Source: an uncultured Lachnospiraceae bacterium (lineage in GTDB: Bacteria; Bacillota; Clostridia; Lachnospirales; Lachnospiraceae). From it: DNA of 64,000 nt. Below, one piece after another: positions 43,197 to 53,172 of this stretch. The stretch is from NCBI GenBank assembly GCA_910577735.1, contig CAJTOO010000017.1, positions 1-64,000 on the forward strand. The letters run 5' to 3'. The notes beneath the pieces were generated by a model, which was not told the origin of the DNA, did not search any database, and saw only the letters and a list, made by a program, of their open reading frames with translations. Within the stretch, counting starts at the first letter, position 1. Every line of letters begins with the position of its first letter. Position numbers and translations under genes: made by a program.

Positions 43197-43943
43197 TCAG
43201 GTCATCGCCGCGCCATCCACGGAAAGAATCTCTCCCGTAACATAAGATGCCATGTCGCTGGCCAGAAATACAAAAGCATTTGCCACATCCTCCGGTTCCC
43301 CCACACGCCCAAGGGGAATGGTTGCTGTCAGGCGCTGCACCATCTCCTCCGGAAGCGCCGCTACCATATCTGTTCTCGTCACACCAGGTGCAACTGCATT
43401 GACGCGAATCTGGTCTTTTCCCAGTTCCCTTGCCAGCGATTTCGTAAGACCATTGACCGCAAATTTCGAAGCCGGATAACCGACACCGGCCGGCTGCCCA
43501 TAAAGACTCACCATGGAGCTTGTATTCAATATCACCCCGCCGCCCTGCTCTTTCATGATCTTCGCCGCAGTCTGTGCACAGAGAAATACGGAATTCAAAT
43601 TCAGATCAATGACTTTCTTAAATTCTTCCGGCTTATAATCATAGAAGCTGTCGCGGGCGGATACTCCGGCATTATTGACCAGAATGTCAAGACTTCCATA
43701 CAGCTCCTTTACTTTCATGAACACATCATTCACTTCTTCGGCATTCATCAAATCCGGCCAGTAACCAACAACTTCAGCATTGGCATCTTCCTCTTTGATT
43801 TGCCAAAGGGCTTTATCAACAGTCTCCTGTCTGGAACCAAGCAGGGCCACTTTGGCTCCGTGTTCCAGAAACTTCTTCACAACGGAAAATCCGATTCCCC
43901 TTGTGCCGCCTGTGACAATTGCTGCTTTTCCCTGTAACAACAT
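43197..43943 (-). CDS. short-chain dehydrogenase/reductase, BaiA-like
   Basis: 248 residues. TGGTRGIGFSVV (NAD(P) loop), LVNNAGVS, Ser in NTSSMVSLYG and GYPASKFA (Tyr-x3-Lys), then PGVTRTDM and an ending of VDGAAMT. The opening resembles BaiA-type bile acid 3-alpha-hydroxysteroid dehydrogenases of Clostridium scindens. Generic FabG-type reductases share most of these motifs, so a bile acid role is suggested, not shown. The start follows GGAGG, 14 codons into the longest frame. Monocistronic, upstream of the mannoside locus, and 31 kb from the bile salt hydrolase. Confidence 0.85.
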   Translation of the reverse strand: MLLQGKAAIVTGGTRGIGFSVVKKFLEHGAKVALLGSRQETVDKALWQIKEEDANAEVVGYWPDLMNAEEVNDVFMKVKELYGSLDILVNNAGVSARDSFYDYKPEEFKKVIDLNLNSVFLCAQTAAKIMKEQGGGVILNTSSMVSLYGQPAGVGYPASKFAVNGLTKSLARELGKDQIRVNAVAPGVTRTDMVAALPEEMVQRLTATIPLGRVGEPEDVANAFVFLASDMASYVTGEILSVDGAAMT

Positions 43944-44103
43944 AATGATACCTCCTCGTATAATAATAATATAGCCATCAGGCAATTTCTTTCATACATG
44001 AAACCGCTCCTGATAAGCATGTCAAGCATTAAATCGCCTCTCAATATTTATAATATAAGCGAAAGTATCTTAAAATACAATAAGTTTTACTAGGAATCGC
44101 TCC

Positions 44104-47100
44104 TCACACAACCGGATATATTTTTACCGTACAAATTTCAAAAGGACGCAGAATAATCTTCTCTCCTTCTGCACATTGATCGAGCGACTCCTCCAACAGA
44201 TTGCAGCGCACTATCTTCCTGACTGCAAAGTTGAATGTAAAAGTAAACTTAACAGTGCTTCCCTTACACTCATGCACACGCACAATCAGGCAGTCCTCTT
44301 TCTGAGCCTTTTTAATCGCATCTATATGCACTGCCGAGGATGATACTTCCACAATGGTTTCTGCCTTTCTGCACTTTTTACCCGGCAAGACAAGCGGCGG
44401 CATATTCAGTGCACCTGCCTCTTCTAATGTCTTTCCCTCCAGCATATCGCCATTATGAGGAAATAATGAATAAGTAAACTGATGCATCCCCATATCTGCT
44501 TGGCTGTCTGGATATTTGGCACTTTTCAAAAGGCTGATTTTCATGGCATTCTCATAAACATTATATCCATATTTACAATCGTTCAACAAACTGACTCCAT
44601 ATCCTGTCTCTGATATGTCTGCCCATTTATGACCGCACACTTCGAATTTGGCCATATCCCAGCTTGTATTGTAATGCGTAGGCCGCTCCACATACCCAAA
44701 CTGTATATCATAAAGCGCCTTCACCACGTGAATATTTGTATAAAAGGCTGCCTTCAACAATCGGTGAGACTCCTGCCACTCTGCCGTTGTCTCAAAATCA
44801 ATTCTTCTGGATTCCCGGTAAACTGTCATATTCTGACTAATCAGCGAACTACGATAGCGATACGTAAATCTGAGTACTGCTCTTAGTGATCCATTCTCTG
44901 CCACTTCTACCGGCTTTACCAGCTTCGCGCGGTCTTGTTTTTCCTGATAAAACAAGTCTATGTCCCAAGCGTCGTAATTCAACGGTTTATCTTCAAATAC
45001 CTCCAGAACATTCCCATACTGCCCCTCTTCCAGCACCTGTCTTTCGTTTTCTTTATCAAAAATACTGCTGAGTCTTCCATCCTCCGTCCATAAAATCTCA
45101 TAAAACGGCGTCTCCAGTCTTCGCTTCGCCAAATCGACCATAAAAGAGTCCTTCTCTTTCCTTCTCAGTACGGATGGCCGGAAATATATCTGTTGCATAT
45201 GATATGGTCTGCTCTCTATCAACACGCAGTACCCGCCAGACACTTTCTGCGCCGGAAGAATCCCCTCATCTCCCTCAAAGTATCCCTCTTTCTCTGTCCT
45301 GATATAAATAAGCCCGCTTCCCGACACCCCGGAAGACGAATAGATGACAAACGCATTTTCCTCATCCTCCAGAATCGCTTCTACCGCCGCTTGTTGCAAC
45401 ACATCCAGACTCTTCTGCGCTTTTTCATAATTCTTTGCAGATTCCTCATATACTTCACCGATGGATGAGCCCGGTATAATATCATGAAACTGATGTAACA
45501 GTATGCTTTGCCATACCTGATCCAGCACTTCTTTCGGATATGTTTCTCCCAGAAGCCAGGCCATGGCACATAGATTTTCCACCCCGGTAAGCCGATTCTC
45601 CATATAGCGATTCATCTTCTTATTATAAGCCTGGGATGTATAAGTTCCTCTGTGATATTCCAGATATAGTTCTCCATTCCACACCGGAACCCGGCAATCT
45701 GTTTTCTCCACAAATTCATGCAGCTTTCGGAAAAATGCTCCTGCCTTTTGGGTCTTCACATGTGGAAGACCCGGAATTTCATCCATCTTCCTGCGCATCT
45801 CAAGCATATCTCTGGTAACACCACCGCCGCCATCTCCAAAGCCATATGGAAGAAGCACTTCCCTGCTGATATCTTTATTTTTAAATTTACGATAACTGCC
45901 GAGCACTGCAGACGGCATCATCACCCCGTTATAGGTAACTCCCGTAGACATATCCTGTCCCTCGGAGGGTGTCGTTATAAAATAGGTCAGTACCCTGCTG
46001 CCGTCTATTCCCTGCCACCAGAACAGATCATTTGGCATTTCATTGTACTGATTCCAGCTGATCTTGGATGTGATAAAGGTAGAAATACCACACTGTCTTA
46101 AGATCTGCGGCAGTGCCCAGCTATATCCAAACACATCCGGAAGCCAGAGATATTCGCACTTCTTTCCAAACTCATCCTGTATGAAATGTATCCCATACAG
46201 GAACTGGCGCACCAGAGATTCTCCCGCAATCAGATTACAATCTGCTTCCACCCACATGCCGCCTTCCGGTTCCCATTTATCTTCTCTTATTTTTTCCTTC
46301 ATCCGGGCATATAACTCCGGATTGTCTTCCTTTACAAATTGATAAAGCTGCGGCTGTGACTGCAGGAAAATATAGTCCTCATACTCTTCCATCAGATGAA
46401 GCACCGTCGAGAAGGATCGCTGTGCTTTCTCTCTGGTATGCTTCAATCTCCACAGCCAGGCCATATCGATGTGGGTATGTCCAATGCCGTATACTGTCAC
46501 AGCGCTTCTTTTGGGCTTGTCAGACAATTCTGCCTTTAACCTCTCCAGTGCCCGCTCCACAGACACAAAGAAGCAGTCCTCCTCCCATTCGATTTCATGA
46601 AAAGCTCTGTCCAATGTGAGAAGCAGATCCATTCGATCCATATTGTCCTCATCAAGTAATGGTATCGTCTTTATCATGGCCTGCGCATAGAAATATAATT
46701 CATCCGCTGCCTCATGCAGATAAACAAGATCAGCCTGTTTTATCTGATGATAATATTTGTCGATATTATCTGCACTGCCAAGTCCGGTCCACACGAGAAA
46801 TGTAAGCCGAATTTTCCGGTCATACATACCATTAAATATCACTTCATTGTGAAACGTATCCACGCCCTGATATGGCTTTCCATTCACATACACAAGAGAC
46901 TCAAATCCTCCGATAAATCCATCTGCCGTCTTCCCAAAGTCAAACAGCCCAGCTGCTTTACATCCCTTCTTTTCCGGTGGAAGCGTAACCTCTTTCTCCA
47001 GCCACATATATTGATCTTGTCCGGTAAAAAAATCACCAATATCTATCTGTCTGCCTTCTATCTGTTCCGGCAGCCCACAATATACTTCATCTTTAGAAAG

Positions 47101-47226
47101 TTCCCCCTCCATTACAGTGAACGGCGCAATAACCTGATGTCCAAAATATCTTCGACCTTTTAGCTCCTCTGTCCGCTTCTGCAGTTTTTCTAATGTAAAA
47201 TACATATCCCGCATGCTAATAACCAT
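44104..47226 (-). CDS. GH38 alpha-mannosidase (first copy)
   Basis: 1040 residues. Glycoside hydrolase family 38 signature GIGHTHIDMAWLWRLKHT near residue 250, and nucleophile region EYLWLPDVFGYSWALPQIL with the Asp in LPDVFG near residue 365. A galactose-mutarotase-like C-terminal domain ends VRVHECKGSTVKFTFTFN. Cleaves alpha-mannosides, such as N-glycan trimming products, with retention and needs a divalent metal. No signal peptide, so it is cytoplasmic and acts on imported oligosaccharides. Behind a GGAG site overlapping the first ATG closely; a second ATG four codons later is possible. Last gene of the mannoside operon. Confidence 0.92.
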   Translation of the reverse strand: MVISMRDMYFTLEKLQKRTEELKGRRYFGHQVIAPFTVMEGELSKDEVYCGLPEQIEGRQIDIGDFFTGQDQYMWLEKEVTLPPEKKGCKAAGLFDFGKTADGFIGGFESLVYVNGKPYQGVDTFHNEVIFNGMYDRKIRLTFLVWTGLGSADNIDKYYHQIKQADLVYLHEAADELYFYAQAMIKTIPLLDEDNMDRMDLLLTLDRAFHEIEWEEDCFFVSVERALERLKAELSDKPKRSAVTVYGIGHTHIDMAWLWRLKHTREKAQRSFSTVLHLMEEYEDYIFLQSQPQLYQFVKEDNPELYARMKEKIREDKWEPEGGMWVEADCNLIAGESLVRQFLYGIHFIQDEFGKKCEYLWLPDVFGYSWALPQILRQCGISTFITSKISWNQYNEMPNDLFWWQGIDGSRVLTYFITTPSEGQDMSTGVTYNGVMMPSAVLGSYRKFKNKDISREVLLPYGFGDGGGGVTRDMLEMRRKMDEIPGLPHVKTQKAGAFFRKLHEFVEKTDCRVPVWNGELYLEYHRGTYTSQAYNKKMNRYMENRLTGVENLCAMAWLLGETYPKEVLDQVWQSILLHQFHDIIPGSSIGEVYEESAKNYEKAQKSLDVLQQAAVEAILEDEENAFVIYSSSGVSGSGLIYIRTEKEGYFEGDEGILPAQKVSGGYCVLIESRPYHMQQIYFRPSVLRRKEKDSFMVDLAKRRLETPFYEILWTEDGRLSSIFDKENERQVLEEGQYGNVLEVFEDKPLNYDAWDIDLFYQEKQDRAKLVKPVEVAENGSLRAVLRFTYRYRSSLISQNMTVYRESRRIDFETTAEWQESHRLLKAAFYTNIHVVKALYDIQFGYVERPTHYNTSWDMAKFEVCGHKWADISETGYGVSLLNDCKYGYNVYENAMKISLLKSAKYPDSQADMGMHQFTYSLFPHNGDMLEGKTLEEAGALNMPPLVLPGKKCRKAETIVEVSSSAVHIDAIKKAQKEDCLIVRVHECKGSTVKFTFTFNFAVRKIVRCNLLEESLDQCAEGEKIILRPFEICTVKIYPVV

Positions 47227-47284
47227 GCTCCTTTCTCAGCTTGCACCACACTTTTCCAACTCAGCCTGCTCTAATCTGCCGCTC

Positions 47285-50200
47285 TTATTTTTTACATTGT
47301 TTAAAATAATCTACCCAGTATTCCGCCCCTCTTCTCTCCACACGCACGGTATTCAGTTCGTCTGCCAGCCGGCAGATCTGTGCATCTGTCTCTTCTGAAA
47401 AGGAGCTGCCGGACTCTCGCTTTGCCCTACAATCCTGCTCTTGCTTTTTTCTATGCGTATAGACATAAGATAGCCTTGCTTCCAGTGCCGTCCTGTGCCA
47501 TATCTCCATATTCAGCTTCGAAACAGCACGTCGAAGTTTCTCTTCTGCACTCCCCTCTTTTCCCTCTAACGCTAAATAAGCGGCTCTTTGTTTTGCATAC
47601 TCAGACTCTGCCTTTTCTGCACGGTTTAGTTCCCGTTCCACATCCTGACTATTCACAATTTCCGGCATTGCATAAGCATGAAATTCCTCACATTCCTCAT
47701 AGCTGTCTGTCTGGTCACAGACAACAACATCTTCCTGACAGGATGTCTCCCAGACTTTCTCTTCTGACAGCACACGCAGCGATACAATCTGAAAGGGACA
47801 AACAGCCAGCTTCACAGCTCCTTCCACAAGCGGGATTTCTTTTTTATCAGATTCTGCAAGGTTGGTTTCATATATCTTTTTCACCCAATTGCCAAATACC
47901 AGCTTTACCTCTTGTACCTGTTCTCCCGCATGAAAGAGCCGTAGGATGATTCCTTTCCCATCCTGTGCTCTTTTTACCGCCGTCACGCGGATATCACCTT
48001 TTGCTTCCATGTGAAAAAAGGACTCACTTGGAGGAAGGCTGCCCTCATGAACGGTTGTCCTCACCACCAGATTAGAACGGTTCATTTCATCAGCTTTCTC
48101 TAACAACCTTGCCTCTGCAGTGTCGCCTGCAAAAAGACTGATTCCATAATGAAATTCCATATCTCGCAGACACTGGGCGTCCGGTGTATAAATCTCAGGG
48201 CCTGCATCCCCGATTCTCGTATGCAGATCTGTTCTTGCAAGCCATCCCACGGACCGGAACAATGTCAATGCAATGGTGGTATCTTTCGGCATTACCTCAT
48301 ATTCGGGCAGTCCTCTGTTTAAAACACATACACCATTGTGTCCGTCTGTCACCGCCGCAAAATCTCTCTGGGGAAATTGGGTGACTGTGCTGCTCTCCCT
48401 TGCACCTACCACAATCCGTTTTACATCCTCCGGCATATCCGTATTGTCAAATGCTTCTGGAATGATGTCATGCCTGGTTATAGCAAACTGGGTCTGGGCA
48501 TAAGAATATTGTGTCTTAATCTTTGTTGGAAACATCACACGGATACGATGATCTCTGCATCGATTCCGAATCAATGTCCGAAAACGCAAAATTCTGCTGT
48601 TTTGCAACAATGTGATGTAGACAGTAATCGGTATGATCTCCTTGTCAGTGCTCCGCCCTGCACGGTCTGCTGTAAGCCTTGCAGGAAGACTCCACCGGTA
48701 TTGTACCTTCACCACAGTACGCAGAGCTCCCTTTTCCACAAGCGTAATCTCAGCCTCTTCTTCCAACGTTGTTCGCGGCACATCTCCTGGAACATCCGAA
48801 TAATTATACTCGTCTCCGCCGTCTGCACAGTCTTCCAGATACCCCAGATTATGATATGCCCTGCCAGTTTCCTTATCCGTCATGGAAAAGGTGCCGTTTT
48901 TCTCAAATACAACACGTATATACGCATTCTCCAAAATCGGACATCCCTCTGCCACTCCATCCTTTACTTCTGCCGTTTCTGCCGGCCTGTCATAAATCCC
49001 AAATGTGCAGAATCCAAATGCAGGAACTGTCACTTCTGCAATCACGCCAGCATCTGTCTTCTGCCATGGATACTCCCTGCCTTCTTCATCCCGAATTTGC
49101 AGTTCTCCAGAACTCTGTATAGGAAACAAAACCTGCCTCTTATGTTCCTTTAGGGTGGTGTTAAATACATGGAATACTTTCTCGGCTTTGGCAAACTGCC
49201 TGGTATCAATCTTAGCCGTCAGCTTTCGAAGCATTTCATCTCTGCAGATATCCGCTTCCTTCTCTGCCTTTTCAAACCGTATCTCCATATCTGTATGCAC
49301 ATCATCCACACTCACGCCGCAAATACTGTCATGCGGATGGTTCTTTAACAGCAATTTCCATGTTTCGTTTACTTTAGAGCGGGGATACGCATTGCCTGCT
49401 AATACGCCCATAACGCCAAGCGGTTCCATTACCTCCTCAAGTTTTCGCTGCAGTCTGTCATTTTGCACTTTCAGATACATACGGCAAGATAAAATCCCCG
49501 GAAATACAGAAATATATCTTCCACTGTACAAGGGACCCGACAACTGGGGAATCTCTGTTTCATTTAAGCCATCAATCACTGCATCCATATACTCGTCCGG
49601 TGTACTCTGACATATCTGGTATTGCTCGGTATCTGCCCGTCCCTCCCTGATATACGGAAGAATATCGTCCGGCTCCATCTCCTGATCATATCCATTCATC
49701 AAAAGCACATGAGCTGACTGCGCAAAATCCCTGATTTTATCTGCTTCATTGATAATACGTCCCTGCACTTCTTCCGGATAAGAGGCCAACCGCATCCCAT
49801 TTCTGTAACTGCTCAATAAATAGACACAGGGAAGCTTTGTTCCATCGGGAGATTCCCAACAAAATTCTGACCGAATCTTCTCTGGTGAAAACCCAACTCC
49901 CCGCCAGACTACAATTCCTTTCATGCCAAATTGTTCATGAATCTGGGAAGTCTGTGAAATCTGACCAAAATTATCAAGCAGCCAACCCGTTTGAGAGCCG
50001 CCGCCAAGCGCTTCCGAAATCTCCTTTCCATACAACATATTCCTGATCAAAGCTTCCTCGCTGATCAACTGCCAATCAGGCTGCAGATAATAAGGTCCTA
50101 CAATGATTCTTCCTTCCTGCACATATTTTTTCAGGGTATCCATAAACACATCGATACCCTGCTTTCCCTCTATCTGAAGCTGTACACAGCAATCATCAAT

Positions 50201-50365
50201 CATAGAAGTCTGTCCATCTAAAACAAATCGATAATCCGGTTCCTTTTCCAACATCCGAAATAAATTTCCAAAAAATATCGGTATCCAACGATTTACATAT
50301 TGACTGCTCAAATACCACTCTCTATCCCAATGGGTGTGCGAAATGATATGTATTGTTCTCTTCAT
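47285..50365 (-). CDS. GH38 alpha-mannosidase (second copy)
   Basis: 1026 residues. It opens directly with IHIISHTHWDREWYLS (metal site His10/His12/Asp14) and has nucleophile region GWLLDNFGQISQTSQ with Asp131. The mutarotase-like and beta-sandwich domains follow (VMFPTKIKTQYSYAQT and later). Sequence and architecture differ from the first copy, which carries an extra N-terminal domain of about 240 residues, so the pair likely splits substrates or linkages. Cytoplasmic, with no signal peptide. The start overlaps the DUF1861 stop by 4 bases (ATGA). Confidence 0.92.
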   Translation of the reverse strand: MKRTIHIISHTHWDREWYLSSQYVNRWIPIFFGNLFRMLEKEPDYRFVLDGQTSMIDDCCVQLQIEGKQGIDVFMDTLKKYVQEGRIIVGPYYLQPDWQLISEEALIRNMLYGKEISEALGGGSQTGWLLDNFGQISQTSQIHEQFGMKGIVVWRGVGFSPEKIRSEFCWESPDGTKLPCVYLLSSYRNGMRLASYPEEVQGRIINEADKIRDFAQSAHVLLMNGYDQEMEPDDILPYIREGRADTEQYQICQSTPDEYMDAVIDGLNETEIPQLSGPLYSGRYISVFPGILSCRMYLKVQNDRLQRKLEEVMEPLGVMGVLAGNAYPRSKVNETWKLLLKNHPHDSICGVSVDDVHTDMEIRFEKAEKEADICRDEMLRKLTAKIDTRQFAKAEKVFHVFNTTLKEHKRQVLFPIQSSGELQIRDEEGREYPWQKTDAGVIAEVTVPAFGFCTFGIYDRPAETAEVKDGVAEGCPILENAYIRVVFEKNGTFSMTDKETGRAYHNLGYLEDCADGGDEYNYSDVPGDVPRTTLEEEAEITLVEKGALRTVVKVQYRWSLPARLTADRAGRSTDKEIIPITVYITLLQNSRILRFRTLIRNRCRDHRIRVMFPTKIKTQYSYAQTQFAITRHDIIPEAFDNTDMPEDVKRIVVGARESSTVTQFPQRDFAAVTDGHNGVCVLNRGLPEYEVMPKDTTIALTLFRSVGWLARTDLHTRIGDAGPEIYTPDAQCLRDMEFHYGISLFAGDTAEARLLEKADEMNRSNLVVRTTVHEGSLPPSESFFHMEAKGDIRVTAVKRAQDGKGIILRLFHAGEQVQEVKLVFGNWVKKIYETNLAESDKKEIPLVEGAVKLAVCPFQIVSLRVLSEEKVWETSCQEDVVVCDQTDSYEECEEFHAYAMPEIVNSQDVERELNRAEKAESEYAKQRAAYLALEGKEGSAEEKLRRAVSKLNMEIWHRTALEARLSYVYTHRKKQEQDCRAKRESGSSFSEETDAQICRLADELNTVRVERRGAEYWVDYFKQCKK

Positions 50366-51306
50366 TGTCTGTCCTCTATCCTGCCGTATCCCGCAAAGGG
50401 ATAATCAATTACAATACGGCCTTCCTGACAATCCCCGATTCCACTGTATAAATCTGCTTTGCCATCCTTCCTCATCACAATGCCGGAAGTAAAAGCACAA
50501 TCCTTTAATGTTGGCACCTTCACAGGCCCATCCGGATAGCATTTTCTTGTTCCAATAATCATTTCTTTCAAGACTTTGCATGTCACAGAGTCAAAAACAA
50601 AGGCTGTGTTCATATAGATACTATTGCCATCTTCTTTATAACATTTATGACCAATGACGCCAATCAATCCAGTATCCAGCAAATAGCATTGATTACATCC
50701 GCCCCATTCACCTTCTGCAAATATCCCCTCAATATAGGGCGCTGATGCGATCATTTCCGATGAGAGTTCGGCAAGACTATCAATGATTGTAAATCCTATC
50801 ATAGACTCACACTGGTACCGCTTCATAATCTCCTCGTCTCTTGGACGCGAGAATACTCCAATTTTCCCATCTGCCACAGGAACAAGCCGAATATCCTTCA
50901 TATAATCCGGTCCTGTCGTAAAATACCGAAGATCGAACAAATTCTTCCCCTGATAAAAGTACCCATAGTAGGTCTGGATTTCTGATGCATTGTACCTCAC
51001 ATGTGTCCCGCCCAGCACCAAAGTGCCATCTATCACACTGATATAGGGATCTTCCAGCTGATACCATGGTGCATCTGCAACAAGAGTCCACACATCCTTA
51101 CCAGTATTCATAAAGAGTCGTGCCCAGGATCTGGCCCACTCACCGCGCTTTTCCACCCTGCCGAACAGATACTGCTTTCCCTCATACCAGAAAGGGATTG
51201 TTGTATTATACACATCATATCCATCAACACCCACAAATCGCAAAATACTTTTTTCATATATCTTACACTGTTTTTCAAATACTTCTTTCTTTTCTGCCAG
51301 ATTCAT
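50362..51306 (-). CDS. DUF1861 family protein (GH130-like beta-propeller)
   Basis: 314 residues. WARSWARLFMNTGKDVWTLV and EDPYISVIDGTLVLGGTHVR, followed by FSRPRDEEI, match the DUF1861 family, which shares the five-bladed propeller fold with GH130 mannoside phosphorylases. In that group Asp and Glu residues in the ED-PY and GRPRD-type loops act on beta-mannosides. Function is not established for DUF1861. The position between the importer and two alpha-mannosidases supports a mannoside-related phosphorylase or hydrolase. Start 12 bases after AGGAGG. Confidence 0.8.
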   Translation of the reverse strand: MNLAEKKEVFEKQCKIYEKSILRFVGVDGYDVYNTTIPFWYEGKQYLFGRVEKRGEWARSWARLFMNTGKDVWTLVADAPWYQLEDPYISVIDGTLVLGGTHVRYNASEIQTYYGYFYQGKNLFDLRYFTTGPDYMKDIRLVPVADGKIGVFSRPRDEEIMKRYQCESMIGFTIIDSLAELSSEMIASAPYIEGIFAEGEWGGCNQCYLLDTGLIGVIGHKCYKEDGNSIYMNTAFVFDSVTCKVLKEMIIGTRKCYPDGPVKVPTLKDCAFTSGIVMRKDGKADLYSGIGDCQEGRIVIDYPFAGYGRIEDRQ

Positions 51307-51323
51307 ATCGACAGCTAACCTCC

Positions 51324-52181
51324 TTATCCCTTTACGGCACCTGCCACCATGCCCTTGATAATCTGCTTGGAAAATGCAAAATAAAGTACAATTGCCGGTA
51401 ATATAGCCATAAACATAGCTGACATCATCTGCGGATAATCCGTGGAGTACTGTCCTTTAAAGATTGTAAGCCCCACAGATATCGTCTTTAGTCTTTCATC
51501 ACTAAGCAGAATAAGTGAATACGTAAATTCGTTCCACAAGGCAAAGAATTGAATAATTCCTATCGTTACCAGAATCGGTTTGCAAACCGGCAGGATAATC
51601 GAAAACAATGTTCTGGAAAACCCGCTGCCGTCAATTGCCGCCGCTTCCTCCAACTCTCTGGGGACGTTCCGAACATAACTTTCCACTAAAAACACAGATA
51701 TCGGAATACCAAATGCCGTATATGGAAAAATCAATGTATACCAGCTGTCTCCCAAACCTGTTTTGGTAAATAAAATGTACATGGGAATCATAATCGCATG
51801 AATCGGAATCAACATTCCCAATAAGAAATAGGAATACAACAGCTTCCTTCCTTTAAAATCAAACCGGGCAACAAAATAGCCCACCACAAATCCGATCAAT
51901 AAAATGAGCACCAATGATAAAAATGTATTTCTGGCCGTATTTTTCATCCATAAAAGCATATCGCTCTTTTGCAAAACATTTATGTAATTGCCAAAATGAA
52001 ACGTTGATGGCAGCGCTATTGGATTTTCAAAAAATTCACTTTTGGTCTTCATGGAACTGTAAAAAAGCCAAATAGCCGGGAAGATACAGGTAATTGAAAA
52101 TATCGCCAAAACAAGATTTATGATGATTTTCCCGGGCAAATTACCATGATATGTTTTTTCAGTAATATTCTTTCTCCTCAT
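51324..52181 (-). CDS. carbohydrate ABC transporter permease (MalG-like)
   Basis: 285 residues with six transmembrane segments. The EAA loop RNVPRELEEAAAIDGSGFSRTLFSIILPVCKP is canonical. Second permease of the oligosaccharide importer, encoded six bases after the first. No ATPase gene is present in the window; the shared MsmK/MalK-type ATPase of such bacteria is usually encoded elsewhere. Confidence 0.93.
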   Translation of the reverse strand: MRRKNITEKTYHGNLPGKIIINLVLAIFSITCIFPAIWLFYSSMKTKSEFFENPIALPSTFHFGNYINVLQKSDMLLWMKNTARNTFLSLVLILLIGFVVGYFVARFDFKGRKLLYSYFLLGMLIPIHAIMIPMYILFTKTGLGDSWYTLIFPYTAFGIPISVFLVESYVRNVPRELEEAAAIDGSGFSRTLFSIILPVCKPILVTIGIIQFFALWNEFTYSLILLSDERLKTISVGLTIFKGQYSTDYPQMMSAMFMAILPAIVLYFAFSKQIIKGMVAGAVKG

Positions 52182-52187
52182 ATCTCC

Positions 52188-53078
52188 CTACTCCTTTTCT
52201 TTTGTTATTTTATTCATAACAAACCTGATCACACCCACAAACAATAGACTTATCACAAGTATTCCAATGGATACCGCACTTCCATATCCCATTTTCTGAG
52301 AAGTAAAAGATGTTTTATAAGCATATAATGCAACTACCTCGGAAGCAGTTCCCGGACCGCCTCCTGTCAGTGTCCAGATATGGTCAAATGCTTTCATATT
52401 TCCGGCAATGCACAAGGTAATACATACGGTGATTGTATTCTTAATCAGTGGAAGTGTAATGTAAATCGCCTTCTTCCATCCTGTCGCCCCATCAATCTCA
52501 GCCATCTCAAAAATCGAAGTGTCAACGCTCGCAATCGAGGATACGATAATGATCAGATAATACCCCACATACTGCCAGATCAAAGGAATCGTCACCAGCA
52601 AAACGACAATCTTATCATTGGACAGCCATGGCTGTACTTTATCTTTCAAGCCCGCTGTTTTCAACAGGGTATTGATAAGACCATAGTTGTAATCATAAAT
52701 CATCGACCAGATAAATCCGATGACAACCGCACTTAAGACAGAGGGGAAGAAACTCACAACCCGATGAAGACTTTTCATTTTAGCTACCCTGGATTCCAGA
52801 AGCATCGCAAAAATAAACGCAAGTCCAATCTGTCCAATCGCACAGAAAACAATCAAAAACAGATTGTTACCGAGCGCCTTCCAGAATCGTTGATCCGTCA
52901 TTAATGTCACATAATTTTCAAACCCTATAAACTCTTTTGTCGTACCTCCCGACCAATTAAAAAAGCCATAATATGCTGCTACCAGAATCGGTACGAATAC
53001 AACAAATGTATACAGCAAAAATGATGGAAGTATGTAGAGGGCGAATGTTACCGGGCCTGGGGTTAAACGATTTTTCAT
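52188..53078 (-). CDS. carbohydrate ABC transporter permease (MalF-like)
   Basis: About 296 residues with six transmembrane segments and the sugar-permease EAA-type loop EMAEIDGATGWKKAIYITLPLIK. Pairs with the MalG-like protein. The start was set at MKNRLTPGP after GGAGG, 16 codons into the longest frame. It follows the binding-protein gene by about 95 bases. Confidence 0.92.
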   Translation of the reverse strand: MKNRLTPGPVTFALYILPSFLLYTFVVFVPILVAAYYGFFNWSGGTTKEFIGFENYVTLMTDQRFWKALGNNLFLIVFCAIGQIGLAFIFAMLLESRVAKMKSLHRVVSFFPSVLSAVVIGFIWSMIYDYNYGLINTLLKTAGLKDKVQPWLSNDKIVVLLVTIPLIWQYVGYYLIIIVSSIASVDTSIFEMAEIDGATGWKKAIYITLPLIKNTITVCITLCIAGNMKAFDHIWTLTGGGPGTASEVVALYAYKTSFTSQKMGYGSAVSIGILVISLLFVGVIRFVMNKITKEKE

Positions 53079-53172
53079 GATACTATCCTCCATAAAGGGC
53101 GCCCCAAAAGCCATATGCTTTACCAAAGGCTTATTGTGACGCCCTTACTTACTGCTTCTCATTTACTGCTTC

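Noticed and set aside
44104..50365. Open frames on the plus strand opposite the GH38 genes
   Set aside because: They have no family motifs or ribosome-binding sites and follow from the composition of the real genes.
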